13,071 nucleotides of DNA from Firmicutes bacterium HGW-Firmicutes-10 (GCA_002841605.1 PHAF01000043.1:1-13071); one strand, 5' to 3'. Counted from the first letter of the stretch, positions 1 through 5,888 are shown. Translations and numbers: made by a program. Notes: generated from the sequence alone by a model not told the origin.

Positions 1-191
1 TGACCATTGATTTGGACTGTATAACGGTCACCTTGGCCGCCAGCTTTCAGCGCAGCTGCTGGACGAACATCCAGGACCTTTTCGATGGAATATTCACGGC
101 CATCTTCCCAGCGGAGACGTCTTGGGAAAAGATTTCCGTCTTCGGAGAAGGAAGCAATAACGGCAACATAGACTTTAGCCTGTGAAGTCAC
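1..191 (-). CDS. Conserved hypothetical protein, N-terminal 63 residues only (runs off the left edge)
   Basis: The reading frame starts at a GTG at 189-191 and stays open to the window edge. The GTG overlaps the TGA stop of the upstream metallopeptidase gene (GTGA), and a GGGTGAGG-like ribosome-binding site lies just upstream inside that gene, so translation is probably coupled. The visible peptide begins VTSQAKVYVAVIASF and contains a WEDGREYSIEKVLDVRPA stretch followed by KAGGQGDRYTVQI. It looks like a small soluble beta-rich domain with no signal peptide or membrane segment. From memory, similar small proteins occur beside Y-family polymerases in Firmicutes mobile elements, but I cannot verify this and assign no function. 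Confidence 0.75.
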   Translation of the reverse strand, partial: MTSQAKVYVAVIASFSEDGNLFPRRLRWEDGREYSIEKVLDVRPAAALKAGGQGDRYTVQING

Positions 192-733
192 GTGTCCTCA
201 CCCCGATCCGAAAGGTGTTTAAGGAAATTGCTGTTGGACTGGATCGGAGATTCGATCAGCCAGCCTTTTCGCTTGAGAATCCGAAATTTGAAGTCAAGTA
301 GTTCAGGAGGTACTTCCAATTCCTTGGCAACAGAGAAGAAGAAGGTGTCCTCACTGAGTAGTTCTGTGACCTCGTCATCTTCCAGCAGGTATTCCGCAGC
401 GAACAGATTCGCTTCATACTCCATCTGGGAGGATGTATCATATAATGCAAAATCGTGGAAAGCCTTCATCTTTGCTGCTTCATGATGAAGGACAGCATGA
501 CCGATTTCATGAGCCAGGATAATCCGTTGGATTGGCTCAGGCAGGTCGCTGTTGATGGTGATGTGCTTTTTTCTTGATTGTCGCAGAAAAAAACCTTTGC
601 ACGATTTATCTGTACTGCCAAGCGGCATTAATTGAACGATGATCCCCATGGCTTCAGCCAGCTTCCAAGGATCTGGCTCATCATATTTTCGCATTATGCG
701 GGATACTTCCCGGCAAATTATCTCTATCGACAT
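188..733 (-). CDS. ImmA/IrrE-family zinc metallopeptidase
   Basis: 181 residues from the ATG at 733. The zinc-peptidase signature HEIGH is at residues 75-79 (LAHEIGHAVLHH), and the likely third metal ligand is Glu107 in the conserved YEANLFAAEYLL stretch. In this family the peptidase cleaves a partner XRE repressor to release a mobile element's silenced genes, for example ImmA acting on ImmR of ICEBs1. Here the partner is presumably the XRE protein encoded directly upstream, 142 bp away on the same strand. The ATG at 733 is preferred because GAAGGTGA lies five bases upstream; the longer frame opens with a GTG at 766 without a good site. The gene overlaps the next hypothetical gene by four bases. 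No secretion signal is seen, so it should act in the cytoplasm. Confidence 0.9.
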   Translation of the reverse strand: MSIEIICREVSRIMRKYDEPDPWKLAEAMGIIVQLMPLGSTDKSCKGFFLRQSRKKHITINSDLPEPIQRIILAHEIGHAVLHHEAAKMKAFHDFALYDTSSQMEYEANLFAAEYLLEDDEVTELLSEDTFFFSVAKELEVPPELLDFKFRILKRKGWLIESPIQSNSNFLKHLSDRGEDT

Positions 734-875
734 GTAATCACCTTCAAATGATATAAAATCAAACACTCATCCCGCTAACGATCCCTCACTATCATTAAAT
801 CAAAGTGTCGGTACAAAAATACGGACAGTGAACGATGAAATGGTCAACTGGTTGGAAATAAAGAACTAGAAGATT

Positions 876-1313
876 TTAATCCGTTTCCTTCTTTCGGCCA
901 TAGGTTTTCCGGGCTTCTTCCTTACACTTCAGATAAGCCTTCATAACCGCTTCAAAAAAAGCATCCTTGGCTTCCTGATCCAGGGCTCCGCCAGCAAATA
1001 GAGCCACATTCTGCTCAAGTAGAACATCCATCTCTTTGGCTGCCTTTGGTCCAAGCCGTTCCCGAGCTTCCTCAATGTAGGGAGCTTTTTCTATGCCGTA
1101 TTTTGGGTCTGTGATCTCATCATTGAGCAGATAGTCTACGGATACCTGAAGAGCCGCAGCCAGCTTTCTAGCGATATTTCCACGAGGCTTGGTGTCCGTT
1201 GTTTCGTATGCAGCAATGGAACGTTTTGAAACGCCGACAAGCTCACCCAGTTGCTGCTGATTGAGCTTCAATTCCTCCCGAGCTTCTTTGATCTTCTCTG
1301 AGAAAGTTTTCAT
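876..1313 (-). CDS. XRE-family transcriptional repressor (ImmR/CI-like)
   Basis: 145 residues. An N-terminal helix-turn-helix of the Cro/CI type covers about residues 8-62 (LNQQQLGELVGVSKRSIAAYE is its core). A helical C-terminal tail of about 75 residues probably mediates dimerisation or recognition by the peptidase. I chose the ATG at 1313 because GGGAGG lies seven bases before it; the longer frame to 1376 adds residues without a better site and would place the start inside the operator region. The gene is transcribed away from the polymerase gene, and repeated AACTTCAT half-sites in the intergenic region overlap both promoters. This suggests it represses the polymerase and itself. It is paired with the ImmA-like peptidase downstream. 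The role in switch control is inferred from this arrangement. Confidence 0.88.
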   Translation of the reverse strand: MKTFSEKIKEAREELKLNQQQLGELVGVSKRSIAAYETTDTKPRGNIARKLAAALQVSVDYLLNDEITDPKYGIEKAPYIEEARERLGPKAAKEMDVLLEQNVALFAGGALDQEAKDAFFEAVMKAYLKCKEEARKTYGRKKETD

Positions 1314-1361
1314 TTCCTTGCCTCCCGTAATGAATATAACTTCGTCAACTTCATTTTTGTA

Positions 1362-1390
1362 TTGACTATTCTTCATTAGCCTGTTAATAT
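1362..1390 (+). promoter_or_regulatory. Sigma-A promoter for the Y-family polymerase operon
   Basis: TTGACT (1362-1367), a 17-base spacer and TAATAT (1385-1390) face the polymerase gene at 1484. The predicted start near 1397 lies just before the palindromic operator at 1402-1417, so a bound repressor would block it. The leftward promoter lies downstream of it, so the two promoters face each other. No DinR/LexA box (CGAAC-N4-GTTCG type) is visible. Confidence 0.75.
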
Positions 1391-1415
1391 TGAGCTACAA
1401 GATGAAGTTAACTTC

Positions 1416-1444
1416 ATTATACCTTCGCAAACTTCATCTGTCAA
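1416..1444 (-). promoter_or_regulatory. Consensus sigma-A promoter for the XRE repressor/peptidase genes
   Basis: Read on the minus strand, a perfect TTGACA (1444-1439) is followed by exactly 17 bases and a perfect TATAAT (1421-1416). It points at the XRE gene starting at 1313, leaving a leader of roughly 95 bases. A half-site at 1430-1437 lies in the spacer and the 16-bp palindrome abuts the -10 box, so autoregulation is likely. Confidence 0.85.
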
Positions 1445-1483
1445 TGAAGAAGTTATAGAAACCCTTGGAAGGAGTGGCTTTTT

Positions 1484-2728
1484 ATGAGTAAGGACCGTGC
1501 AATTCTGCATAGTGACTTGAATAGCTTTTATGCATCAGTAGAAATCATGCTGAATCCAACACTGCGAGATAAAGCCATTGCAGTCTGCGGATCAACAGAG
1601 GACCGACATGGCATCGTTCTGGCCAAATCAGAAAAGGCCAAGAAAGCAGGCATCAAGACAGGCATGGTCAACTGGGAAGCCAGACAGAAATGCCCAGGTC
1701 TCATCATGGTGCCTCCGCAGTACGAGCAGTATCTGAAATACTCAAAGCTTACCCGGGAGATCTATCAACGCTATACGGATCAGGTTGAGCCCTATGGCAT
1801 GGATGAATGCTGGCTGGACGTGACCGGCAGTCAAGGCGTCTGTGGAAGTGCTCTCTCCATTGCAGAGGAGATCCGGCGCACAACCCGAGAGGAGTTAGGT
1901 CTTACCGTCAGTATCGGCGTGTCCTATAACAAAATCTTCGCTAAGCTTGGCAGCGACATGAAGAAGCCGGACGCCATCACGGTCATCAATCGCTGTGACT
2001 ATCAAGAGAAGGTCTGGCCGCTGCCGGTTTCTGATCTCTTGTATGTAGGACGAGCAACGGACAAGAAACTTGCCCGCTACGGCATCCGGACCATTGGAGA
2101 GCTGGCCAGGGCGCCACGAGACTTTTTAAAGAGAACTTTGGGCAAGAACGGAGAGATGCTCTGGTTCTTTGCCAACGGCGAGGATTTATCCCGAGTCATG
2201 CCAAACGACTTTCAATCACCGGTAAAATCCATCGGTCATGGCACGACCTGCATCTCAGACCTGGAAACCAATGATGAGGTTTGGAAAGTTATGCTCCACC
2301 TAACCCAGGACATCAGCCATCGGCTGCGAGTCCATGACATGAAAGCCAATGGCGTACAAATCACAGTGAAGGACAATACCCTATCCTATCGTCAATATCA
2401 GATGCAGCTGCCCATGGCGACCCAAAGCCCCATGGAGATCGCCTCTGCGGCACGGCATCTGTTTGAAAATAACTATGACTGGCATACATTTGTGCGGGCA
2501 GTAACTGTTCGCGCCATCAACCTCGAACCCAAATTCATGCCACAGCAGCTGATGCTCTTTGATGATGCTGCCAGACGGGCCAGACTGGAAAAACTGGATG
2601 ATACCATCGAGATCATACGAGGTCGCTTTGGAAAATGGTCCATCTATTCAGGCTCCCTGTTAGGCAGTATGAAAACATCTGGAGACAACAGTCATGAGGT
2701 TATCATGCCCGGCATCATGTACGCCTAG
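1484..2728 (+). CDS. Y-family (error-prone, translesion) DNA polymerase, UmuC/DinB-like
   Basis: 414 residues, a normal length for the family. The palm starts with LHSDLNSFYASVE: Asp11 is a metal ligand and Tyr16 sits at the steric-gate position. The second catalytic motif is YGMDECWLD with Asp107 and Glu108, in place of the usual SIDE form. The motif SIGVSYNKIFAKLGSDMKKP follows, and a little-finger domain occupies the C-terminal third. QLMLF at 355-359 matches the beta-clamp-binding motif, so the protein should act at stalled forks and bypass lesions with low fidelity. A GGAAGGAG site precedes the ATG. It lies divergent from the XRE repressor and 17 bp before the zinc-ribbon gene, so it is probably released from repression by the peptidase. 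A chromosomal polymerase IV is a less likely identity in this context. Confidence 0.93.
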   Translation: MSKDRAILHSDLNSFYASVEIMLNPTLRDKAIAVCGSTEDRHGIVLAKSEKAKKAGIKTGMVNWEARQKCPGLIMVPPQYEQYLKYSKLTREIYQRYTDQVEPYGMDECWLDVTGSQGVCGSALSIAEEIRRTTREELGLTVSIGVSYNKIFAKLGSDMKKPDAITVINRCDYQEKVWPLPVSDLLYVGRATDKKLARYGIRTIGELARAPRDFLKRTLGKNGEMLWFFANGEDLSRVMPNDFQSPVKSIGHGTTCISDLETNDEVWKVMLHLTQDISHRLRVHDMKANGVQITVKDNTLSYRQYQMQLPMATQSPMEIASAARHLFENNYDWHTFVRAVTVRAINLEPKFMPQQLMLFDDAARRARLEKLDDTIEIIRGRFGKWSIYSGSLLGSMKTSGDNSHEVIMPGIMYA

Positions 2729-2745
2729 TACAGGAGGGATACCCT

Positions 2746-3057
2746 ATGAGAACCGTCCAGATCAAATGCAATCGAGAAAGAAGACTCTTTGACACCATAG
2801 AAGGCTCAAAACTGAAGATCCTAATCAAATGCAGCAACACCAAGGTCTGCCCCTATAAGTCTGACTGTCCGAGAACCACCGAGATCATCCTTGGAGCAGA
2901 GAAAGAAGCCTTTGAGGAATTCTACAAAGCCATCAACTGTCCCTATTGTGGGAAGAGACTTTTCGATGTCTCTACTGGCAGCGTAGGCATTGTCACCATC
3001 AAATGTGAGATGTGCGGAAAAGTCGCAACCATTCCGGTCATCGCAGACCAGGGATAA
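2746..3057 (+). CDS. Small zinc-ribbon protein (Com-like C-terminal half)
   Basis: 103 residues with eight cysteines. An N-terminal half carries Cys8, Cys29, Cys35 and Cys41 in widely spaced positions. A C-terminal zinc ribbon has CPYC (65-68) and CEMC (87-90) separated by 18 residues, in the arrangement seen in the phage Mu Com family of RNA- or DNA-binding zinc fingers. AGGAGGG seven bases upstream fixes the ATG. It lies 17 bp behind the polymerase gene with no terminator between them, so the two are co-transcribed and probably co-regulated. Whether it assists the polymerase, binds nucleic acid or regulates translation is not shown. Two structured RNA repeats follow its stop codon immediately. 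Confidence 0.8.
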   Translation: MRTVQIKCNRERRLFDTIEGSKLKILIKCSNTKVCPYKSDCPRTTEIILGAEKEAFEEFYKAINCPYCGKRLFDVSTGSVGIVTIKCEMCGKVATIPVIADQG

Positions 3058-3075
3058 ACTCATTATCTGATTATG

Positions 3076-3183
3076 GAGCACCGGCGCACTTTTCGAAGTA
3101 GCGACCACCGCACAAGCAGGTAATGAACAACTGAATATCAATCGATACCGAGCACCGGAGCCGATTCACTGAGCTACCACCGC
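3076..3183 (+). repeat. Two structured direct repeats (GAGCACCGG...CCACCGC)
   Basis: Unit 1 spans 3076-3111 and unit 2 spans 3150-3183. Both start with GAGCACCGG and end with ACCACCGC or its near equivalent. Each can fold: in unit 1, GG-CGC pairs with GCG-A-CC and an inner ACTT/AAGT stem closes a TTCG loop; in unit 2, GG-AGC pairs with GCT-A-CC. The CGC/GCG to AGC/GCT change is compensatory and the bulged A is kept. The repeats lie 74 bases apart, so they are in different reading frames. They are just downstream of the zinc-ribbon gene and just before the terminator, so they lie in the 3' part of the polymerase operon transcript. Confidence 0.6.
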
Positions 3184-3223
3184 CGGATGATTACTCAATT
3201 GAGAGGATCATCCGGCCTTTTTT
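3182..3223 (+). terminator. Rho-independent terminator of the polymerase/zinc-ribbon operon
   Basis: A perfect 10-bp stem, GCCGGATGAT (3182-3191) with ATCATCCGGC (3207-3216), is followed by a run of six T at 3218-3223. The loop contains the short palindrome CTCAATTGAG. Confidence 0.9.
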
Positions 3224-3259
3224 ATTCAGTAATCAGCTTTTTTTGGCAGTGTATCACCA

Positions 3260-3291
3260 ATGACAGGCTCCCTGCAAAAGGAGTCTGTCAT
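3260..3291. repeat. 12-bp inverted repeat upstream of the sigma-like gene
   Basis: ATGACAGGCTCC (3260-3271) pairs with GGAGTCTGTCAT (3280-3291), with one G-U pair and an 8-base loop. Only a weak T-rich tract follows, so it may be a leader structure, a protein site or a weak terminator. It lies about 115 bp before the sigma-like CDS. Confidence 0.55.
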
Positions 3292-3405
3292 GTTTATTTC
3301 CAGCCAAATGAATAGAGCTGTCTGTCTTGTCTCACCGAGATGCCGCAGCCCGCCGCCTCCTTCTTGTTCGCCGCTAACAAGCCAACAACGAGAAGGAGAA
3401 TGAAA

Positions 3406-3831
3406 ATGAAAAAGATTAATCTGCGGGACGTATACCCGTTTTATGAGAATGACTGTTTTGTCATGGTCGATGATGAGGTCGCCGAGATTTTCGAAGAATC
3501 CAAACGCAAAGAGCTGAACTACCAGAGAAAAGTCTATTGGAACAAAGCCCACTACTCCCTGGATCGGGATGACGGGATCGAGCATGAAGCAATTTTTGTC
3601 TCCATGTCACCCTATGAGATCTATGAGCGGAAGATGACGAAGCAGGAGCTTCATGCTGCCATCGCCAAGCTGCCGGATATCCAGGCCAAACGAATCTATG
3701 CCTACTACTTTCTGGAAATGAGCAAAACTGAGATTGCCCGAGCAGAAGGCGTCAGTGTTATGGCTGTCTGCAAGTCCATTAGCCAAGGACTGAAGACTTT
3801 AGAAAAAGAATTGAAAAATTTTGAGGAATAG
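3406..3831 (+). CDS. Sigma-70 region-4-like regulatory protein of a mobile element
   Basis: 141 residues. The C-terminal half resembles sigma region 4: KLPDIQAKRIYAYYFLEMS leads into a helix-turn-helix (KTEIARAEGVSVMAVCKSIS) and ends in a lysine/glutamate-rich helix. No region 2 is present, so it probably cannot melt a promoter alone and is better read as a regulator of the type common in Firmicutes ICEs and prophages. I chose the second of two near-adjacent ATGs (3406) because AAGGAG lies seven bases before it and only about one base before the first (3400). The frame is open upstream to 3340, but the extra residues look non-coding. Its targets may be the element's own transfer or excision genes, which is an inference. 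Confidence 0.82.
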   Translation: MKKINLRDVYPFYENDCFVMVDDEVAEIFEESKRKELNYQRKVYWNKAHYSLDRDDGIEHEAIFVSMSPYEIYERKMTKQELHAAIAKLPDIQAKRIYAYYFLEMSKTEIARAEGVSVMAVCKSISQGLKTLEKELKNFEE

Positions 3832-3852
3832 GGTTTAAAAATGACCTTCAAA

Positions 3853-3890
3853 TCTCATGGCTTATGAGAGGGACTTTTATCTTCTCATAA
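3853..3890 (+). promoter_or_regulatory. Mutually exclusive hairpins (attenuator-like)
   Basis: TCTCAT (3853-3858) can pair with ATGAGA (3864-3869), or TTATGAGA (3862-3869) can pair with TCTCATAA (3883-3890). The central segment is shared, so only one hairpin can form at a time. It lies 21 bases behind the sigma-like stop codon. No strong T-run follows either hairpin, so transcription termination is not assured. Confidence 0.45.
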
Positions 3891-4202
3891 AATCGATCTT
3901 TGACAACTTCATATAGGAGAACCGGATACCTTTGGTGCATGAGCCGAAAGGACAAGCCAGGCAGCAGGTACGCCATGACCTTCGTTTAAGAAGAGAGCGA
4001 GACATACCCATGCTGCAGGTCAATCTTGGCAGATCGGCTGGCCATGACCTTGTGCATCAGATAATGATACTTCCGTATAGTCACAGTCCGAGCGTGATCA
4101 AACCGTCGCAGGCAATGAGTACGGCCCGCCATCAGTATGGAGGGAGGTGAAAGTCCTATGAGAGCGTAAGCCCACGCTTGTCCGGTCCATCCAAAGAACC
4201 AG

Positions 4203-4280
4203 AATCAAATACAGCAGCCGCACTGCATTCAGGCATTCTTAATGATGCTTCATCCTACGCGGTGCGGCTGCTTTGATTTT
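4203..4280 (+). terminator. Large hairpin followed by a T-rich tract (probable terminator)
   Basis: AGCAGCCGCAC (4213-4223) pairs perfectly over 11 bp with GTGCGGCTGCT (4262-4272), and flanking AATCAA/TTGATT bases extend the stem across a small bulge. TTTT at 4277-4280 follows. The 38-base loop is unusually long for a simple terminator. Confidence 0.6.
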
Positions 4281-4316
4281 CATGTCAATTTTATTGATGG
4301 TTATATTCCACTGCAT

Positions 4317-4330
4317 CGACAACATTGTCG
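4317..4330. repeat. Inverted repeat CGACAA-CA-TTGTCG
   Basis: A 14-base sequence with two perfect 6-base arms and a 2-base centre lies about 160 bp upstream of the excisionase-like gene. The size suits a dimeric helix-turn-helix regulator. No regulator is known for it. Confidence 0.5.
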
Positions 4331-4404
4331 CATGAAACCGAAACGTGATACCCTCACCTTAAGTTCATCATCCCTGCAGAATTAAATAAAACCCCTGCAT
4401 TCAT

Positions 4405-4458
4405 CCTGGACATACCAAACCGCCGGGGCGCTTTTACCGACGGCTTGGTATATTCAGG
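4405..4458. repeat. Long imperfect inverted repeat before the excisionase-like gene
   Basis: CCTG and ATACCAA on the left (4405-4408, 4412-4418) pair with TTGGTAT and CAGG on the right (4445-4451, 4455-4458), and an inner CCG/CGG pairing continues the stem. There is no terminal T-run. It could be a transcript leader structure or a protein-binding site. Confidence 0.5.
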
Positions 4459-4492
4459 AGATCCATCCTGAGAAAGAAAGGAGAAAACGAAA

Positions 4493-4690
4493 ATGACAAC
4501 CGAAAGAAAATTCACCATCGAACCATCAAGATTTATTCATGCTGAAGAAGTCGCAGAGATTTTAGGTGTGTCGGTATCCTCTGCGTACCGGATCATCAAG
4601 CGTCTTAACAATTCTCTTAAGGACCAGGATAAAATCACCGTGGCCGGTAAGATCAGCAGACGCTATTTTGAAGAGAAAGTGATGCTGTAA
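4493..4690 (+). CDS. Excisionase-like small helix-turn-helix protein
   Basis: 65 residues. The centre, IHAEEVAEILGVSVSSAYRIIKRLN, is a MerR/Xis-type helix-turn-helix, followed by a basic segment ending RRYFEEKVML that resembles a winged-helix end. AAAGGAG about eight bases upstream supports the ATG. It sits 72 bp before the integrase, where recombination directionality factors usually lie. It would bend att DNA and help the integrase excise the element. The identity rests on size, fold and position; a small transcriptional regulator of int is the alternative. Confidence 0.75.
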   Translation: MTTERKFTIEPSRFIHAEEVAEILGVSVSSAYRIIKRLNNSLKDQDKITVAGKISRRYFEEKVML

Positions 4691-4762
4691 ATTCTAAACA
4701 CGTAAAGCCACATGACACGAGATTTCATGGTTCAGAGCTTTGCGGCCAGAGAGGGTGATGCT

Positions 4763-5842
4763 ATGCCAACCTATAAAAATGAAGCCACCGGCAGCTGGTA
4801 TTGTGCCTTTTACTATACCGACTGGTTAGGCAACCGAAAAAAGAAAAAGAAGGAAGGCTTTAAAACCCAAAGAGAAGCCAAGACTTTCGAACGACAATTC
4901 ATTGAGAAGGCGGAAGCCAGTCCCGACATGTCCTTTGGCACCCTGGTGTCCATCTACATGGAGGATTGTAAGACACGGCTCAAGCCAACCACCTACAGTG
5001 GCAAGGAATGCCTCATCAACACAAAGCTGCTGCCTTTTTTCGAAGAGATGCCCATCAACAAAATTGAACCCGCAACGATTCGCAAATGGCAAAATACCTT
5101 GATGGAGGATGAGAGCGACTATTCACAAACTTATTTGAAAACCATCCACAACCAGATCTCCGCCATTTTTAACTTTGCCTCCAAGTATTATAAGCTTCAA
5201 ACCAACCCTGCCAGAGTGTGCGGCAGCATGGGTAAGAAAAATGCAGAGTCCATGTTGTTCTGGACTGTAGAGGAATTCAGAAAATTTCTCCCCTTTGTCT
5301 CGGATAAGCCAGTTTCAAAGCTGGCCTTTGAAATCCTGTTTTGGACGGGTATCCGATCGGGTGAATTGTTGGCATTGACCTTGAACGATTTTGACTTTGA
5401 TGCCAAAACATTGTCTATCACAAAAAACTACGCTCGCCATGAGGGCGAAGATCTGATCATGGAACCCAAGACACCCAAGAGTCGCCGCCTGATCGCAGTG
5501 CCAACCTTTCTCTGTGCTCTGGTCCAGAAATACGCCGAGCAGCTTTATGATTACGAACCAAACGAAAGGCTTTTCCCGGTGACCAAATCCTATTTGCACA
5601 GTGAGATGACACGAGGGACGAAGAAATCTGGCATCAAACGCATTCGCGTACATGATCTGAGACATTCCCATGCCTCCATGCTGATTGAGGAAGGTTTTTC
5701 AGCCCTCCTGATCTCAGAAAGACTGGGACACGAAAGCATAGAAACAACGCTTCAGACCTATTCCCACCTTTATCCCAATAAGCAGATCGAGGTCGCCAAT
5801 CGCTTGGATCAAATGAATAAACCAGATAGTCCAATTGAATAA
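4763..5842 (+). CDS. Tyrosine recombinase (phage-type integrase)
   Basis: 359 residues from the ATG at 4763, chosen because a GAGGGTG-type site precedes it and the protein then begins with the usual MPTYKNEATGSWY. The N-terminal AP2-like arm-binding domain is rich in lysine (about residues 1-50). A SAM-like core-binding domain follows (about 55-160). The catalytic domain shows the first Arg in WTGIRSGELLAL, the HxxR box in HDLRHSHAS, the second His in RLGHESI and the nucleophile Tyr in QTYSHLYP, so all the expected residues are present. The enzyme catalyses site-specific insertion and excision of the element. It ends 92 bp from the guaA stop codon, consistent with an att site there. Confidence 0.95.
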   Translation: MPTYKNEATGSWYCAFYYTDWLGNRKKKKKEGFKTQREAKTFERQFIEKAEASPDMSFGTLVSIYMEDCKTRLKPTTYSGKECLINTKLLPFFEEMPINKIEPATIRKWQNTLMEDESDYSQTYLKTIHNQISAIFNFASKYYKLQTNPARVCGSMGKKNAESMLFWTVEEFRKFLPFVSDKPVSKLAFEILFWTGIRSGELLALTLNDFDFDAKTLSITKNYARHEGEDLIMEPKTPKSRRLIAVPTFLCALVQKYAEQLYDYEPNERLFPVTKSYLHSEMTRGTKKSGIKRIRVHDLRHSHASMLIEEGFSALLISERLGHESIETTLQTYSHLYPNKQIEVANRLDQMNKPDSPIE

Positions 5843-5857
5843 TTACAAAAGGACCTG

Positions 5858-5875
5858 TAGTACGCTTTTAGTACG
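5858..5875. repeat. TAGTACG direct repeat beside the att junction
   Basis: TAGTACG occurs at 5858-5864 and again at 5869-5875, spaced by 11 bases (one helical turn), between the integrase stop codon and guaA. Phased short repeats next to an att core are typical of integrase arm-type sites. That role is inferred. Confidence 0.45.
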
Positions 5876-5888
5876 GTCACCAAAAAGC

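Larger units (their letters stand above)
1338..1454. promoter_or_regulatory. Operator array of AACTTCAT/ATGAAGTT half-sites between the divergent genes
   Basis: A perfect 16-bp palindrome, ATGAAGTTAACTTCAT, lies at 1402-1417. Further half-sites are AACTTCGT at 1338-1345, AACTTCAT at 1347-1354, TTCTTCAT at 1369-1376, AACTTCAT at 1430-1437 and ATGAAG at 1444-1449. The palindrome sits next to the -10 box of the leftward promoter and just downstream of the rightward promoter; other half-sites lie in the spacers. This is the expected pattern for operators of the adjacent XRE repressor. Binding itself is inferred. Confidence 0.75.
3832..4492. other. About 660-bp stretch without a convincing gene; repeats and hairpins
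   Basis: This region contains alternative hairpins at 3853-3890, three copies of ATGACCTT (3841-3848, 3975-3982, 4044-4051), a large terminator-like hairpin at 4203-4278, an inverted repeat at 4317-4330, a CCCTGCA direct repeat at 4372-4378 and 4393-4399, and a long imperfect inverted repeat at 4405-4458. The longest forward frame, 3932-4150, starts with TTG, lacks a well-placed ribosome-binding site and resembles nothing I know. The position between the sigma-like gene and the excisionase suggests a regulatory or protein-binding region of the element, possibly including a non-coding RNA. Confidence 0.6.

Noticed and set aside
1338..1483. A LexA/DinR box upstream of the polymerase gene
   Set aside because: No CGAAC-N4-GTTCG-like sequence is present. 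The repeated AACTTCAT sites fit the XRE repressor instead.
2821..3141. A 106-codon minus-strand frame opposite the zinc-ribbon gene
   Set aside because: It lies antisense to a gene with clear zinc motifs and a good ribosome-binding site, and has no site of its own.
3079..3172. A frame ending NEQLNINRYRAPEPIH across the two structured repeats
   Set aside because: No start codon or ribosome-binding site is available in that frame after the preceding stop. It remains the main alternative to the RNA interpretation.
3076..3183. A CRISPR array
   Set aside because: There are only two units, they differ internally, and no cas genes are present.
3932..4150. A 72-codon forward frame between the sigma-like and excisionase genes
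   Set aside because: It begins at TTG, the nearest AGGAG is too far upstream, the peptide resembles no known fold, and the region is full of repeats and hairpins. It is reported as non-coding.
4158..4169. A three-codon minigene (ATG AGA GCG TAA) after a strong GGGAGGTGA site
   Set aside because: Probably chance; there is no downstream gene in range that it could regulate.
4138..4180. GGTGAAAGTCC text reminiscent of group II intron or RNase P RNA sequences
   Set aside because: No domain V-like hairpin, no intron-encoded reverse transcriptase and no matching end sequences were found nearby.
3832..4492. An origin of transfer (oriT)
   Set aside because: Repeats are present, but no relaxase gene is in the window and no known nic-site sequence was recognised.
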